A stretch of DNA of 64,000 bases, taken from Sulfopaludibacter sp963835555 (GTDB taxonomy: Bacteria > Acidobacteriota > Terriglobia > Bryobacterales > Bryobacteraceae). Of this stretch, positions 34,680 to 44,396 are shown piece by piece. The translations under genes were made by a program, and so were the position numbers. The notes under the pieces are model-generated. The model was not told the origin of the DNA, searched no databases, and saw only the letters and a program-made list of their open reading frames with translations. The stretch is from the NCBI GenBank assembly GCA_963835555.1, contig CAWIGC010000038.1, positions 248,001 to 312,000 on the forward strand. Reading direction: 5' to 3'. How positions within the stretch are numbered: the stretch's first letter is position 1; each line of letters starts with the position of its first letter.

Positions 34680-35936
34680 GTGCGTACGAAGAGTCATCGC
34701 ATTACCGTATGGGTAACCGCGCGCGAAGCTTTCTGGATCGCCGCGGAAGCACTGCGGAGTCACAAGCTACGATCGTTTCTCACGCTGCTGGGCGTGGTTA
34801 TCGCCACCACCACCCTGATTGTGGTTATGTCCGTGGTCAACGGCATGAACCTCTACATTCAGGAACACATCGCCAACCTGGGCACGAATACGTTCGTGCT
34901 GCACCAGTTTCAGTGGGCCCAAAGCTTCGATACGTTTCTCCAGGCCCGCCGCCGTAACCAGCCCATCCGCCTGGAGGATTACGAATACCTGCGGGACAAT
35001 CTGCGGGGATATCTGCAAATCGGCGCTTTGGCGAATCTCAGCCCCAATCCGCCGGCGCGTTACAGGAGTCACGTAATCGAGGAGATTACTCTGAATGGAA
35101 TGACCGCGAGCTTCGCGGATATCGGGCGCGAGAAGATCCAATCCGGCCGCTACCTCAGCGAGAGCGATTACCAGCACAATTCCCGGGTCTGCGTGATTGG
35201 CCAGGACCTGGTGGAAAAACTGTTCCCCAATATCGACCCTCTGGAAAAGGAAGTGTCGCTCGGCGGCCTGCCTTTCCGCGTCATCGGGATCGCCGAGAGG
35301 GTCGGCAGCACCTTCGGACAGAGCGAGGATAACTTCGCCTTCGTGCCCCTCTCGACAATGCGCAGCATCTGGCTGGGACGTCCCGAACTGCTGGTATACA
35401 TCAAAGCGCCGGACGGCAGCCACATGATGGAGCTACAGGATGAAGTGCGGGCGCTGATGCGCGCGCGGCGTCACGTCCCCTATAACGAACCCGATACCTT
35501 CGGCATCAATGCTTCGGATACCTTGATGAGCGCCTGGCGAAACCTGACCGGCACCATCTTCGCGGTGACTATCGGGCTGGTGGCGGTGTTCATGGTGGTG
35601 GGCGGGATCGTGATCATGAACATCATGCTGGCCAGTGTGACCGAGCGGACGCACGAGATCGGCATTCGCAAATCGCTGGGGGCCAGGCGGCGCGACATCC
35701 TGTGGCAGTTCGTGATTGAAGCCGGCGTGATGTCCGGCACGGGGGGACTCGCCGGCGTGCTGCTGGCAACGGGCATCGCGCGCATCGTGAACGCGTTCTT
35801 CACCGCGTCGGTACCGGTAGGCGCCATGGTGATGGGGGTGGCGTTATCGGCCTCCGTGGGCCTGTTTTTCGGTATTTACCCGGCGCGGAAAGCGGCGCGG
35901 TTGGAACCTATCGAAGCGCTGCGAACGGAGAACTGA
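34680..35936 (+). CDS. MacB-like ABC permease (FtsX family), first of a pair
   Basis: 418 residues. One N-terminal helix (SFLTLLGVVIATTTLIVVMSVVNG), MacB periplasmic core domain (about 60-270, SGRYLSESDYQHNSRVCVIGQDLVEKLFP), then three helices with the FtsX sequence GGIVIMNIMLASVTERTHEIGIRKSLGARRRDIL. Normal length, intact. GTG start. No MacB ATPase gene is adjacent; it is possible that the ATPase at 31105 or a distant one serves it. Confidence 0.9.
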   Translation: MRTKSHRITVWVTAREAFWIAAEALRSHKLRSFLTLLGVVIATTTLIVVMSVVNGMNLYIQEHIANLGTNTFVLHQFQWAQSFDTFLQARRRNQPIRLEDYEYLRDNLRGYLQIGALANLSPNPPARYRSHVIEEITLNGMTASFADIGREKIQSGRYLSESDYQHNSRVCVIGQDLVEKLFPNIDPLEKEVSLGGLPFRVIGIAERVGSTFGQSEDNFAFVPLSTMRSIWLGRPELLVYIKAPDGSHMMELQDEVRALMRARRHVPYNEPDTFGINASDTLMSAWRNLTGTIFAVTIGLVAVFMVVGGIVIMNIMLASVTERTHEIGIRKSLGARRRDILWQFVIEAGVMSGTGGLAGVLLATGIARIVNAFFTASVPVGAMVMGVALSASVGLFFGIYPARKAARLEPIEALRTEN

Positions 35937-35938
35937 CG

Positions 35939-37198
35939 ATGCAAGTCCGCGGCCGCCACATTCGCGAAAATCTGCTGCTGGCGCTGGATACGCTGCGTAC
36001 GCATAAGTTTCGCAGCTTTCTGACGGTGCTCGGCGTGGTCATCGGCACGACTACGGTGATCGCGGTGACTTCCTTGATCGCCGGCCTGGATAAGCAACTG
36101 GTGGATGTGGCGGAACAGTTCGGCACACGCACACTGTGGGTCTACAAGCTGCAGATGGGGGCTCCCCACTCGCTGACCCGCGAAGAACGCCTGCGCAAGC
36201 CGCTCAGCTACGAAGACGCCATGGCCATTCAGGAGCAGTGCCCATCGGCCGAACTGGTCTCGGTGGAACTGTTTCGCGAAGTGGGCGACTTCGGCCTGCC
36301 GCCCGTCACCGCCCGCTATAAAGGCCAGGACATGCTCGACGCCCTTTTCGTGGGAGTGACCGCGGACCACTTGCGGCTGATTAACGCGACGCTGCGCGAA
36401 GGCCGTTTCTTCACCGGCACGGAAGACCAGCACCGGCGGGATGTGGCGGTGATCGGCAACGGGGTGCGCGAGCGTTTCTTTCCGCACGAAGACCCCATCG
36501 GCAAGAGCCTGCTGGTGGACGGTCACACCGTGGAAGTCATCGGCACCCTGACCAAGTTCAAATCGTTTCTGGGCGACGATCAGAACGATAAAGCCATCCT
36601 GGTGCCGTACAACACCTTCAAGAAGGTGTATCCCGAAGCCAAAGACAATTTTCTATGTGTGCTGGTGCGGCCCGGCAAAATGGAGCAGGCCAGGGACGAA
36701 GTGACCGAGTTGCTGCGCCGCCGGCGTCATGTGAAGCCGAAAGACCCCGATAATTTCGGCATCGCCAGCGCCGAATCGGTGATCACTCAGTTCCGGCAGG
36801 TGATCAGCACGGTGGCGCTGGTGATGGTAGTGATCTCTTCCATCGGCTTGCTGGTGGGCGGCATCGGTGTGATGAACATTATGCTGGTCTCGGTCACTGA
36901 GCGCACGCGCGAAATCGGTGTGCGCAAGGCAGTGGGCGCGCGCCGCAGCGATATTATCTGGCAGTTCCTGCTGGAGGCCATGACGGTGACGGCGGCGGGT
37001 GGCGTGATCGGCATTCTGGTGGGCTGGGTGCTCAGCCTGGCGATCCGTACTTTTGTTCCCAGCGTGCCTTCCACCGTGCCACTGTGGAGCGTGTTCGCCG
37101 GTTTTACGGTAGCTACCAGCGTGGGCCTGTTCTTCGGCATCTGGCCGGCTATGAAAGCGGCGAAGCTCGACCCGATCGCGGCACTAAGATACGAGTAG
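35939..37198 (+). CDS. MacB-like ABC permease (FtsX family), second of a pair
   Basis: 419 residues with the same architecture as the preceding gene: helix with SFLTVLGVVIGTTTVIAVTSLIAGL, core domain (REGRFFTGTEDQHRRDVAVIGNGVRERFFP), FtsX block GGIGVMNIMLVSVTERTREIGVRKAVGARRSDI. Starts 2 nt after the previous stop. The two are diverged paralogues that could form a heterodimeric permease. Confidence 0.92.
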   Translation: MQVRGRHIRENLLLALDTLRTHKFRSFLTVLGVVIGTTTVIAVTSLIAGLDKQLVDVAEQFGTRTLWVYKLQMGAPHSLTREERLRKPLSYEDAMAIQEQCPSAELVSVELFREVGDFGLPPVTARYKGQDMLDALFVGVTADHLRLINATLREGRFFTGTEDQHRRDVAVIGNGVRERFFPHEDPIGKSLLVDGHTVEVIGTLTKFKSFLGDDQNDKAILVPYNTFKKVYPEAKDNFLCVLVRPGKMEQARDEVTELLRRRRHVKPKDPDNFGIASAESVITQFRQVISTVALVMVVISSIGLLVGGIGVMNIMLVSVTERTREIGVRKAVGARRSDIIWQFLLEAMTVTAAGGVIGILVGWVLSLAIRTFVPSVPSTVPLWSVFAGFTVATSVGLFFGIWPAMKAAKLDPIAALRYE

Positions 37199-37342
37199 CG
37201 TGTAGTTGGCGGTTCCGTCTCTTGCGGGAGAAGGAGTCGTGAATGAATCCGGTGTCCCCATTTCGCCCCACTTTTCAAATCGCCACGGGCCACGCTCTCG
37301 ATGCCAGGCGACAACGTTCCCGTTGCAGCGTTAGAGAAGGCG

Positions 37343-38155
37343 TCAGAGAATTGTCTGAAACAGCGCCTGCACCATGAACCAGTATATGGGACCGGCCTGC
37401 GGCTTGATCCACGCCAGGTATACCGGACCGTATTGCGCGGCGTTGGTGACCGTTTGTTTGCGTAGCCCCCGGAAACCGCCGCCGAAGAGCTTCTTCTGCA
37501 GGAGTTGATGATCGTTACCGCGGAAGACCCGCACCTCGATAGCGAGATTCAGGCTGTCTCCGGTCTGCGCCTCGCAGGCCGCGCCGGGTTGGATTTCCAC
37601 GGTCACCTGCGCATCGGCGTCGCTAGGTTTATCTACCTGCACGATCTGAGCGATGCCCTTGCCGGAGGTGCGGGCGTAATCGACGATCTCTTTCACCGTG
37701 GCCGCTCCCAGGTCCAGGTTAGTCACCTCCTGCTTCAACTGAAGCGACTGCATGAAGCAGGAACTGATGAGCGCTCCGGCCGCCACCACGGCCTCCATGG
37801 CAAGGCGCGGGTGCGGCGGTTGAGGGAGAGCCTGAAGCGCCTGCTCGTGATCGTTACGGCCGGCGGGCGCGAGCAGGGCCAGGCCGTAGGCGGTGAATCC
37901 CGATTTGTCGCGGGCATCGGCGCGAGCCCCCTTTGCCAGCAGAGCCCGGACCGTCTCGGCATACCCATGCTGGGCGGCGAGCATGAGCGGCGTACGCCCT
38001 TCCTTATCGTGGGCCTCCAGGGGCGCGCCCTTTTCGAGCAAGGCCTGAACGGCGGAAGTCCTGCCGGAAGCCGACGCCGAGAGGATCTGCGCGGAAAGGT
38101 CGGCCGCGCGAACCGGCATCATGCTGAGCGCAAAGACAGCCAGGAGAAACCGCAT
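37343..38155 (-). CDS. Secreted ankyrin-repeat protein
   Basis: 270 residues. Signal peptide (RFLLAVFALSMMPVRAA), two to three ankyrin repeats (about 25-100: GRTPLMLAAQHGYAETVRALLAKGARADARD), then a C-terminal region of about 150 residues that I cannot assign, with VTVEIQPGAACEAQTGDSLNLAIEVRVF. Likely periplasmic protein-binding role. Follows head-to-tail behind the efflux pump gene, 6 nt apart. Confidence 0.8.
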   Translation of the reverse strand: MRFLLAVFALSMMPVRAADLSAQILSASASGRTSAVQALLEKGAPLEAHDKEGRTPLMLAAQHGYAETVRALLAKGARADARDKSGFTAYGLALLAPAGRNDHEQALQALPQPPHPRLAMEAVVAAGALISSCFMQSLQLKQEVTNLDLGAATVKEIVDYARTSGKGIAQIVQVDKPSDADAQVTVEIQPGAACEAQTGDSLNLAIEVRVFRGNDHQLLQKKLFGGGFRGLRKQTVTNAAQYGPVYLAWIKPQAGPIYWFMVQALFQTIL

Positions 38156-38161
38156 GATTCA

Positions 38162-39723
38162 TTAATGCATAGCCACGCCGCCGGCGCGGTGCTTGGGACG
38201 CTTCATCACCGCCAGCAGCGGCAGCACCAGCAGAAACACCACCCCCAGGGCCAGGAACGTATCGACGAAGGCTGCCATGGATGCCTGGCGCTCCACCAGG
38301 TTCCAGAGCGACACGTAGGCCTGGCGCGAGGCCAGAACCGGATCCGAGCCGTGCGCGATCATGGCGGATTGCAGGCTGCCGGAGAGCATCCGCGCCCGCG
38401 GGTTGAAGGCGGTTACGTGCGCCCCCAGGACGTTGGTGTGAATCTGCGTCCGGCGGAACAGATACGTGGTGGCGCTGGCGATTCCCACGCTGCCGCCCAG
38501 GTTGCGCATGAGGTTGAACATGCTGGTGGCGTTGCCCATCTCTTCCTTGGGAATGGGATCCATGGTCGCGGTGGTGAGCGGCACAAACAACAGCGCCAGC
38601 GCCGCGCCTTGAATGAATTGCGGCCAGAAAATGTCCCAATAGCCCGCCTCCAGATTCAGGCGGGAGAGCGCGTAAAGGCTCCACGACGCGCCAACCAGAC
38701 CCACCGCCAGCACCTTGCGCGGGTCGAACTTGCCGAGCACCGTGCCCACCACCGGCATCATCAGGAACGATCCCAAACCGCGCGGAGCCATGGCTATCCC
38801 GGCCTCCAGCGCGGGATACCCGAGCAGCGTCTGCAGGAAAATGGGAACCAGCAGCAGGCTGCCGTACAGCACGAAGCCGAGGATGGTCATCAGGAACACC
38901 CCGGCACTGTAGGTTCGATTGGCGAAGACGCGCAGGTGTACGACGGGATCGCGCGTCTTCAATTCGCGGATGATGAACGCGGTGAGGCCGATGCCGGCCA
39001 GCACGGCACAGATGACCATCCAGTTGGAGGCGAACCAATCCTCCTCCTGGCCTTTATCCAAAACGATCTGCAGCGCACCCACTCCCACGGCCAGCATGCC
39101 CATGCCCCAGAAATCGATGCCGCGGTTCGAGCGCCGGATATACGGCGGGTCGAAAATAAAGAGGCGGGTCATGATGACCGACGCCAGTCCTACCGGCAGA
39201 TTGATGTAGAAGACCCAGCGCCAACTGTAGTTTTCGGTCAGCCAGCCGCCGATCACCGGACCGAGCATCGGGCGCCACCACCACGCCGAGTCCCCAAAAT
39301 GCCATGGCTTTGCTCCGGTCGCGCGGAGGGAAGGCTTCCAGCATGACGGCCTGGGAGAGAGGCTGGAGCGCGCCGCCGGTGGCCCCCTGCATGATGCGGA
39401 ACAGAATCAGTACGGGCAGGCTGGGGGCCAGCCCGCACAACACCGAAGCGGCGGTGAAACCGAAAACCGCGGCGGTGAGGGTACGTTTCCGGCCGAAGTA
39501 ATTGGCGATCCATCCCGTCATGGGGAGAACAATGGCGTTGGCCACCAGGTAGGACGTAAGCGCCCACGCAGCTTCATCCACACTGGCCGACAGGCTGCCG
39601 GCGATGTGTGGCAAGAGACACGTTGACCACCGTGGTGTCCAGCACCTCCATGAAGGTGGCGAGCATCACCGCGATAGCGACAATCCAAGGGTTAACCTGG
39701 GGCTGCTGTGGGGCAGACGGCAT
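38162..39723 (-). CDS. DHA2-family (EmrB/QacA) MFS efflux transporter (two frameshifts)
   Basis: About 519 residues, 14-helix drug:H+ antiporter. Start ATG 39723 (MPSAPQQPQVNPW). Motifs: FMEVLDTTVVNVSL, the motif A region GWIANYFGRKRTL, motif C LGPVIGGWLTENYSWRWVFYI, and late helices up to MKRPKHRAGG. Frameshifts near 39617 (before PHIAGSLSAS) and near 39275 (before LGPVIGGW). No EmrA or TolC partner is adjacent. Confidence 0.9.
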
Positions 39724-39765
39724 CCGTTAATTCCATGATGCCATGCTTCCCCGAATAGATGCGCG

Positions 39766-40315
39766 TCAGAAGGTGTAGGTGGGCGGCGTGATACCCTTCA
39801 CCCGCAGGTACACTTCGGCCTGCCCGCGGTGGTGCGCGGTGTGCGTGAAATAGGACCAGAGCCACTCGAACCCGGTCATTTTCCGCGAAGTGCCCACCAC
39901 GGCGTCCATTTTTTCCGGCGTCATGGACGCGACGGCTTTATTGCAGAACTCGAAGGTATCGGTGAGGAACTGAACGGCGGTGTCCTTTGTCGATGCCGAG
40001 TTTTTCGTCCTTCAGGGCCGCCGCGAGCTTTTCCGGTACCGCCGGCCCTTTCATTCCGCTGGCCAGGCTACAGGCATTCAGGTTGGCTCCGGCGATCTGC
40101 ACCATCAATTGTCCGAAGCTGAGTTCCTCCGGGACGGGTTTGAAACCGTAGCTGTCCGCCGGCATCTTCTGGGCCACCGCGATGGTGAAATCTTCGGTGG
40201 TCTTCCAGTGTTTCACCAGGCTATCGTGTAACGTGGATTGGGCCAGCGCCGGCAATGCCAGGGCCATGGCGAGAAACGGTGCGAATCGGGAAGGCGAGAG
40301 TATTGGCATAAGCAC
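39766..40315 (-). CDS. DinB-family protein with signal peptide (one frameshift)
   Basis: About 180 residues. Signal peptide (FAPFLAMALALPALAQ), four-helix DinB-like bundle with HDSLVKHWKTTEDFTIAVAQKMP and, after a frameshift near 39982, TAVQFLTDTFEFCNKAVASMTPEKMDAVV and WSYFTHTAHHRGQAEVYLRVKG. The metal-binding His set (H in LVKHW, HTAHHRGQ) is kept. A GTG at about 40315 or the ATG two codons later could start it; the latter has TTAGGTG before it. Substrate unknown. Confidence 0.82.
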
Positions 40316-40340
40316 CTAACACTCTAACGCAACCCGGCCG

Positions 40341-40679
40341 CTACTTCTCGCGGGTGATTGTTACATTCCCGCGGGCATCGACCTGGCCCGAATCCTCGTG
40401 GAAATCGGCCTCGTCGGCGTGCATAACAATGTACCCCGCGCAGACCTGTGTATTCCCGGGACCGGTCACCACGCAGATCCGCATCCTGATTTCCACGCTC
40501 CCTTTCAGATATACGACGGTAGGATACTCGGCCCCGCGTTCGATTTCGAGCGCGGCGACAGTAACAACCGGCTGGCCGCCGGCAGTAGGAATCGGCAGGT
40601 GCTTGAGTTGGCCGGCAGGATAATCCTGCGCGGTAAGGGAAAAAGCGCAGACGGCAAAGGCGGCAAGAAACAGTCTCAT
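40341..40679 (-). CDS. Small secreted OstA/LptA-like protein
   Basis: 112 residues. Signal peptide (RLFLAAFAVCAFSLTAQ), then a beta-rich part with VVYLKGSVEIRMRI, GYIVMHADEADFHEDSGQVDARGNVTITRE, the AD-x6-G-x-I/V-x-A-x-GNV pattern of OstA/LptA folds. One Cys pair (RICVVTG, TQVCAGY). May take part in lipopolysaccharide transport or be a stand-alone copy of the fold; not in an lpt cluster. Confidence 0.65.
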   Translation of the reverse strand: MRLFLAAFAVCAFSLTAQDYPAGQLKHLPIPTAGGQPVVTVAALEIERGAEYPTVVYLKGSVEIRMRICVVTGPGNTQVCAGYIVMHADEADFHEDSGQVDARGNVTITREK

Positions 40680-40780
40680 GGGCCGGGATCCTTCCGGGTC
40701 TTCCGACGCGGGCCGTAGGGCCGGCGTTGCGATAAAGTGTAGCCGGCCTTTGTAAGATAGGGGACTGGGAACAAGCCGCG

Positions 40781-41128
40781 ATGAACAAACGTCCGATCCC
40801 GGTAACTGTAATCTCGTGGGTGTACATAGCGGCCGGCGCCGTTGGCCTGGTGTATCACTTCAGAGACCTAAACGCCGGGAGCGTGTTCAAATATGACGCG
40901 CTGTGGATCGAACTCGTCCGGCTGGCAGCGGTGGTGTGTGGAGCATTCATGCTCCGCGGCCGTAACTGGGCCAGATGGGTGGCAGTAGCCTGGATCGGGT
41001 TTCATGTCATCGTGAGCGCGTTTCACACTCTGCCTGAACTGGCGATGCATTGTCTGTTCTTTGCCGCGATCGCCTGGTTTCTTTTTCGCCGCGACGCGGT
41101 ACGGTATTTTCGCGGTGGCGGCGGTTAG
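40781..41128 (+). CDS. Small four-helix membrane protein
   Basis: 115 residues: helices at about 8-25, 45-58, 66-80 and 85-100 (VTVISWVYIAAGAVGLVYHF, IELVRLAAVVCGAFML, ARWVAVAWIGFHVIVSAF, LAMHCLFFAAIAWFLF). No named family recognised. Divergent from the OstA-like gene. Confidence 0.65.
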   Translation: MNKRPIPVTVISWVYIAAGAVGLVYHFRDLNAGSVFKYDALWIELVRLAAVVCGAFMLRGRNWARWVAVAWIGFHVIVSAFHTLPELAMHCLFFAAIAWFLFRRDAVRYFRGGGG

Positions 41129-41222
41129 ATTAGAGCGGCCCCCGCACCGCCGGCGCCGGGCGAGTCGCGCGGCCGTAACACGGGGGACATAATTAGTGGA
41201 TGCCCCGGAACCTGGGCTGGCG

Positions 41223-42596
41223 TCAGTACGAAAGGTAGTGCAGCATCCACATCGCGCCGGTAGTCAGCACCAGGGAGGAAACCAGCGGAACCCGCCAGAG
41301 CTTTCCCGGGGACTGAGGCTGCGCGAAGCCAGGCACGTCGCCGGCGCTCTCCGCGGGTTCCGGCCCCTGCGCCGCCACTCCCGCTTGCGGTTCCACCACA
41401 CCCGCCGGACTTTCTGCCGGAGGAGCCGGCGGGCCGGCGATGCGCTGCGCTGCCCGGCGGCAGATCTCTCCTATGCCCTGCAGCAAATCCAGGGTCGCCG
41501 CGTCGTTACCGGTGAGGCGCGCGCGCAAGTCGGCGATTTCCCTGTCCTTCGCCTCCAGGGCGGCCCGCAGGGGAGCCGTACGCGCTTCGAGGGTTGCATC
41601 CGCGGCGGATGCGGCCGCGCTGGCCGCATCGCTCACAGCCTGGCGCAGATCTTCCCGGAACTGGCTCTGCATGGCCGGAAGTTGAGCCGCGACCTGCTCT
41701 TGCAGCGCCTTGCGACCGGCTTCCACGCTTTCGCGGGTGGCGGCCAACTCATCCGACAACTGTTCCCGCATGTCGTAGCGGAACTGCGAGCTCTGGGTAA
41801 TTACGCTGTCCATTTCCTCGCGGAGAGCGCCAATCTGCTCCTGCATGGCCTGGCGGCCGGCGGCCAGTTCGCCCGACAACTGCTCCCGCAGAGCCACGCC
41901 GGATTGCGAACTCTCCGCCACTACACTACCCACCTCGTCGCGCAAGGCTGCAAACTGTTGCCCCGCGGCTCGCCGGTCCGACTCCGCGGCAGTTCGAAGT
42001 GCGTCCAACTGGCCGGCGAATTGCTCCTGAAGTTCCACCGTACGAGCCTGCGAATGATTGGCTACCAGTCCGGCCACCTCCCGGCGCAATGCGGCAAAAT
42101 GCTCCTGCACGGCGCGGCGGTCGGCTTCCGCCGTCTGCCGGATGGCCGCCACTTGTTCGGTGAAATGCTTTTGCAGTTCCTCGATGCGAGCCTGCAGCCC
42201 GTCGGCAATAGAGCGGTCCTGCTGATGCAGAGTTTTGAGTTCGATGGTGACTTTGGCCTGTAGCTCGGTAATCTGCCGCTCGACTTGGCCGCCATGTTCG
42301 CGCAGGCGGGCGTCCAGGGCATTGATCACGGCTTCCAGGACCTTTTGATCGAACGGATGCCCGCCCGGCGCGCCTTGGTCCGGGGAGGCCAAGGCAAGCG
42401 GACGCTGTTCGACTTCGGCGATCCGCTGCTCCATTTGCTCCAGGCGCAGTGTGACCGGGCCGGTCTCGCCTGGTGGGGCGGCAACGGACGCTCGGCGGGC
42501 GTTCTGAGTGAGCTTCATGCCAACGCCGAAAGCCAGGCCATCCCCGAAAGCGACGGCCAGGCTTCGCCAGACAGACGAATCGCGACTGTTCTGCAT
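41223..42596 (-). CDS. Long coiled-coil protein with C-terminal membrane anchor
   Basis: 457 residues. An almost continuous coiled coil from about 50 to 375 built of related segments (QEQFAGQLDALRTAAESDRRA, REQLSGELAAGRQAMQEQIGALREE, REQLSDELAATRESVEAGRKA), a Pro/Ala-rich linker (390-430) and one C-terminal helix (VPLVSSLVLTTGAMWML). The internal repeats suggest growth by duplication. Probably a tail-anchored structural or partition-like protein; function unknown. Divergent from mgtC. Confidence 0.75.
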   Translation of the reverse strand: MQNSRDSSVWRSLAVAFGDGLAFGVGMKLTQNARRASVAAPPGETGPVTLRLEQMEQRIAEVEQRPLALASPDQGAPGGHPFDQKVLEAVINALDARLREHGGQVERQITELQAKVTIELKTLHQQDRSIADGLQARIEELQKHFTEQVAAIRQTAEADRRAVQEHFAALRREVAGLVANHSQARTVELQEQFAGQLDALRTAAESDRRAAGQQFAALRDEVGSVVAESSQSGVALREQLSGELAAGRQAMQEQIGALREEMDSVITQSSQFRYDMREQLSDELAATRESVEAGRKALQEQVAAQLPAMQSQFREDLRQAVSDAASAAASAADATLEARTAPLRAALEAKDREIADLRARLTGNDAATLDLLQGIGEICRRAAQRIAGPPAPPAESPAGVVEPQAGVAAQGPEPAESAGDVPGFAQPQSPGKLWRVPLVSSLVLTTGAMWMLHYLSY

Positions 42597-42636
42597 ATAA
42601 CATAATGTACAAGAAATGTTCTAGCCTTTAAAGTGG

Positions 42637-42648
42637 TATAAAACACGT
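42637..42648 (+). promoter_or_regulatory. Probable -10 element directly before mgtC
   Basis: TATAAA at 42637-42642 lies six bases before ATG 42649, so transcription would begin at the start codon (leaderless), as also inferred for the PadR locus. No clear -35 at the right distance. Confidence 0.4.
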
Positions 42649-43095
42649 ATGTTGAATCTGTCGGGGATGCCCGACCAGGCCTATGAGATCCTGCGCCTGG
42701 CGGTGGCTTACCTGCTGGCGATGCCGGTGGGATGGCACCGCGAAAAGGAAGCTCACAGCGTGGGAGTCCGCACCTTTCCGCTGGTCGCCATGGCCAGTTG
42801 CGGATATGTCCTGCTGGCAAAGACATCGGATCCCGCGGCGCAGAGCCGTATCATTCAGGGCCTGGTGGCGGGCATGGGATTCATCGGAGGAGGGGCCATT
42901 CTCAAGAGCGAAGGCAACGTTCACGGCACTGCCGCGGCAGCCAGTATCTGGACCACCGGCGTGCTGGGTGCGGCGGTCGCGCAGGAACGTTATGTCGTAG
43001 CGGTAACCATTGCCGCAATCAACCTGTTCACTTTGCGCGTCCTGCTGCCCTGGAAGCAGAAAATGGATGCGGGCAAAGCCGAGAAAGCGCCGTGA
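42649..43095 (+). CDS. MgtC/SapB-family membrane protein
   Basis: 148 residues with four helices and the family sequences LLAMPVGWHREKEAHSVGVRTFPLVAMASCGYVLL, GLVAGMGFIGGGAILKSEG and AAASIWTTGVLGAAVAQERY. The C-terminal ACT-like domain of long MgtC proteins is absent (SapB-like short form). Linked in other bacteria to magnesium limitation and ATP synthase control. Convergent with rdgB. Confidence 0.9.
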   Translation: MLNLSGMPDQAYEILRLAVAYLLAMPVGWHREKEAHSVGVRTFPLVAMASCGYVLLAKTSDPAAQSRIIQGLVAGMGFIGGGAILKSEGNVHGTAAAASIWTTGVLGAAVAQERYVVAVTIAAINLFTLRVLLPWKQKMDAGKAEKAP

Positions 43096-43099
43096 CTGC

Positions 43100-43678
43100 T
43101 TACCGCAGGTCCGCCAGCATCGAGCGGAACGCCTGGCCCCGGTGGCTAACCTGGAATTTCCGCTCCTCGGTAGCTTCGCCGAAGGTGCAGCCGAGGGGCG
43201 GACAGTAGAACAGCGGATCGTACCCGAACCCGCCGGAACCGCGCGGCTCTTCGAGGACAACGCCGTCCACCCGTCCGGTATACAGGCCGCGATGCCGGCC
43301 GCCTTCCACCAGCGCAATCAGGCAAACGAAGCTTGCTGCCCGGCTGGCAACTCCGCGGAGTTTCTCCAGCAGCAGGCGATTGTTCGCGTCGTCGGTGGCG
43401 TCGGCGCCGGCATAACGCGCCGAATACACACCGGGAGCGCCATCCAGCGCCTCCACTACCAGGCCGGAATCGTCGGCAAACACCGGGCCGTTCACGTGAA
43501 CCGCATAATGGTGCGCCTTTTTGATGGCGTTCTCGGCGAAGGTCGCGCCATCCTCCACGCAGGGCGGAAGCGATTTAAAATTCGGCACCGCCTCAATCTC
43601 CACGCCGCTCCGCGCAGCCGCCAGGCGGAACTCGCTCAACTTCCCGGCATTTCCCGTGGCGCAGTACAGGCGGTTCAA
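43100..43678 (-). CDS. rdgB: Non-canonical purine NTP pyrophosphatase (RdgB/HAM1)
   Basis: 192 residues. House-cleaning enzyme hydrolysing dITP/XTP to monophosphates. Motifs: YCATGNAGKLSEFRLAA, VFADDSGLVVEALDGAPGVYSARYAG, GSGGFGYDPLFYCPPLGCTFGE and HRGQAFRSM. Overlaps rph by 4 nt (ATGA), a common rph-rdgB pairing. Confidence 0.95.
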   Translation of the reverse strand: MNRLYCATGNAGKLSEFRLAAARSGVEIEAVPNFKSLPPCVEDGATFAENAIKKAHHYAVHVNGPVFADDSGLVVEALDGAPGVYSARYAGADATDDANNRLLLEKLRGVASRAASFVCLIALVEGGRHRGLYTGRVDGVVLEEPRGSGGFGYDPLFYCPPLGCTFGEATEERKFQVSHRGQAFRSMLADLR

Positions 43679-44391
43679 AGCCCGGCCACCTTCCGCTGGA
43701 TTTGTACCAGCTCGGTGATGCCTCCGCGCGCCAGGTCGACCAATAGGCCCATCTGTCCGTCATCGAACGGAGCATGTTCCGCTGTAGCCTGCACTTCAAT
43801 GAACTTGCCGCTGCCGGTCATCACCACGTTCATGTCCACATCGGCCTGCGAATCCTCTTCGTAGCAAAGGTCCAGCATGGGGACGCCGCGGACCAGTCCC
43901 ACACTGGTGGCAGCCACGTAATCGCGCAGCGGCACGGTGCGGAGCACTCCGAAATCCACCATCTGGCGCAACGCCAAAGCCAGCGCCACGAAGGCGCCGG
44001 TGATGGAGGCCGTGCGCGTGCCGCCATCCGCTTGAATTACATCGCAGTCCAAAACCACGGTGCGCTCGCCAAGGGCGTTCACATCCACCACAGAGCGCAT
44101 GGAACGGCCGATCAGCCGTTGAATTTCGTGCGTCCGTCCTGAGGCGCGGCCCTTGGTCACTTCGCGCGGTGTGCGTTTAGCGGTTGCGCGGGGCAGCATG
44201 GAGTACTCCGCCGTGACCCACCCTTTGCCCGAGTTGCGCAGAAAGGGCGGCACCGTATCCTCGACGCTGGCGGCGCATAGTACGTGGGTATTGCCCACCT
44301 TGATCAGCGCGGATCCTTCCGCGGTTTTGAGGACTCCGGTGAGTATCTCCACCGGCCTGGCTTGGTCGGGCTTTCGACTGTCTGTTCGCAT
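43675..44391 (-). CDS. rph: Ribonuclease PH
   Basis: 238 residues from ATG 44391 (MRTDSRKPDQARPVEI), the conserved family N-terminus. Phosphorolytic 3' trimming of tRNA. Motifs: EGSALIKVGNTHVLCAASVE, GKGWVTAEYSMLPRAT, GRSMRSVVDVNALGERT, DVIQADGGTRTASITGA and MTGSGKFIEVQATAE. Co-transcribed with rdgB. Confidence 0.96.
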   Translation of the reverse strand: MRTDSRKPDQARPVEILTGVLKTAEGSALIKVGNTHVLCAASVEDTVPPFLRNSGKGWVTAEYSMLPRATAKRTPREVTKGRASGRTHEIQRLIGRSMRSVVDVNALGERTVVLDCDVIQADGGTRTASITGAFVALALALRQMVDFGVLRTVPLRDYVAATSVGLVRGVPMLDLCYEEDSQADVDMNVVMTGSGKFIEVQATAEHAPFDDGQMGLLVDLARGGITELVQIQRKVAGL

Positions 44392-44396
44392 GTTTG

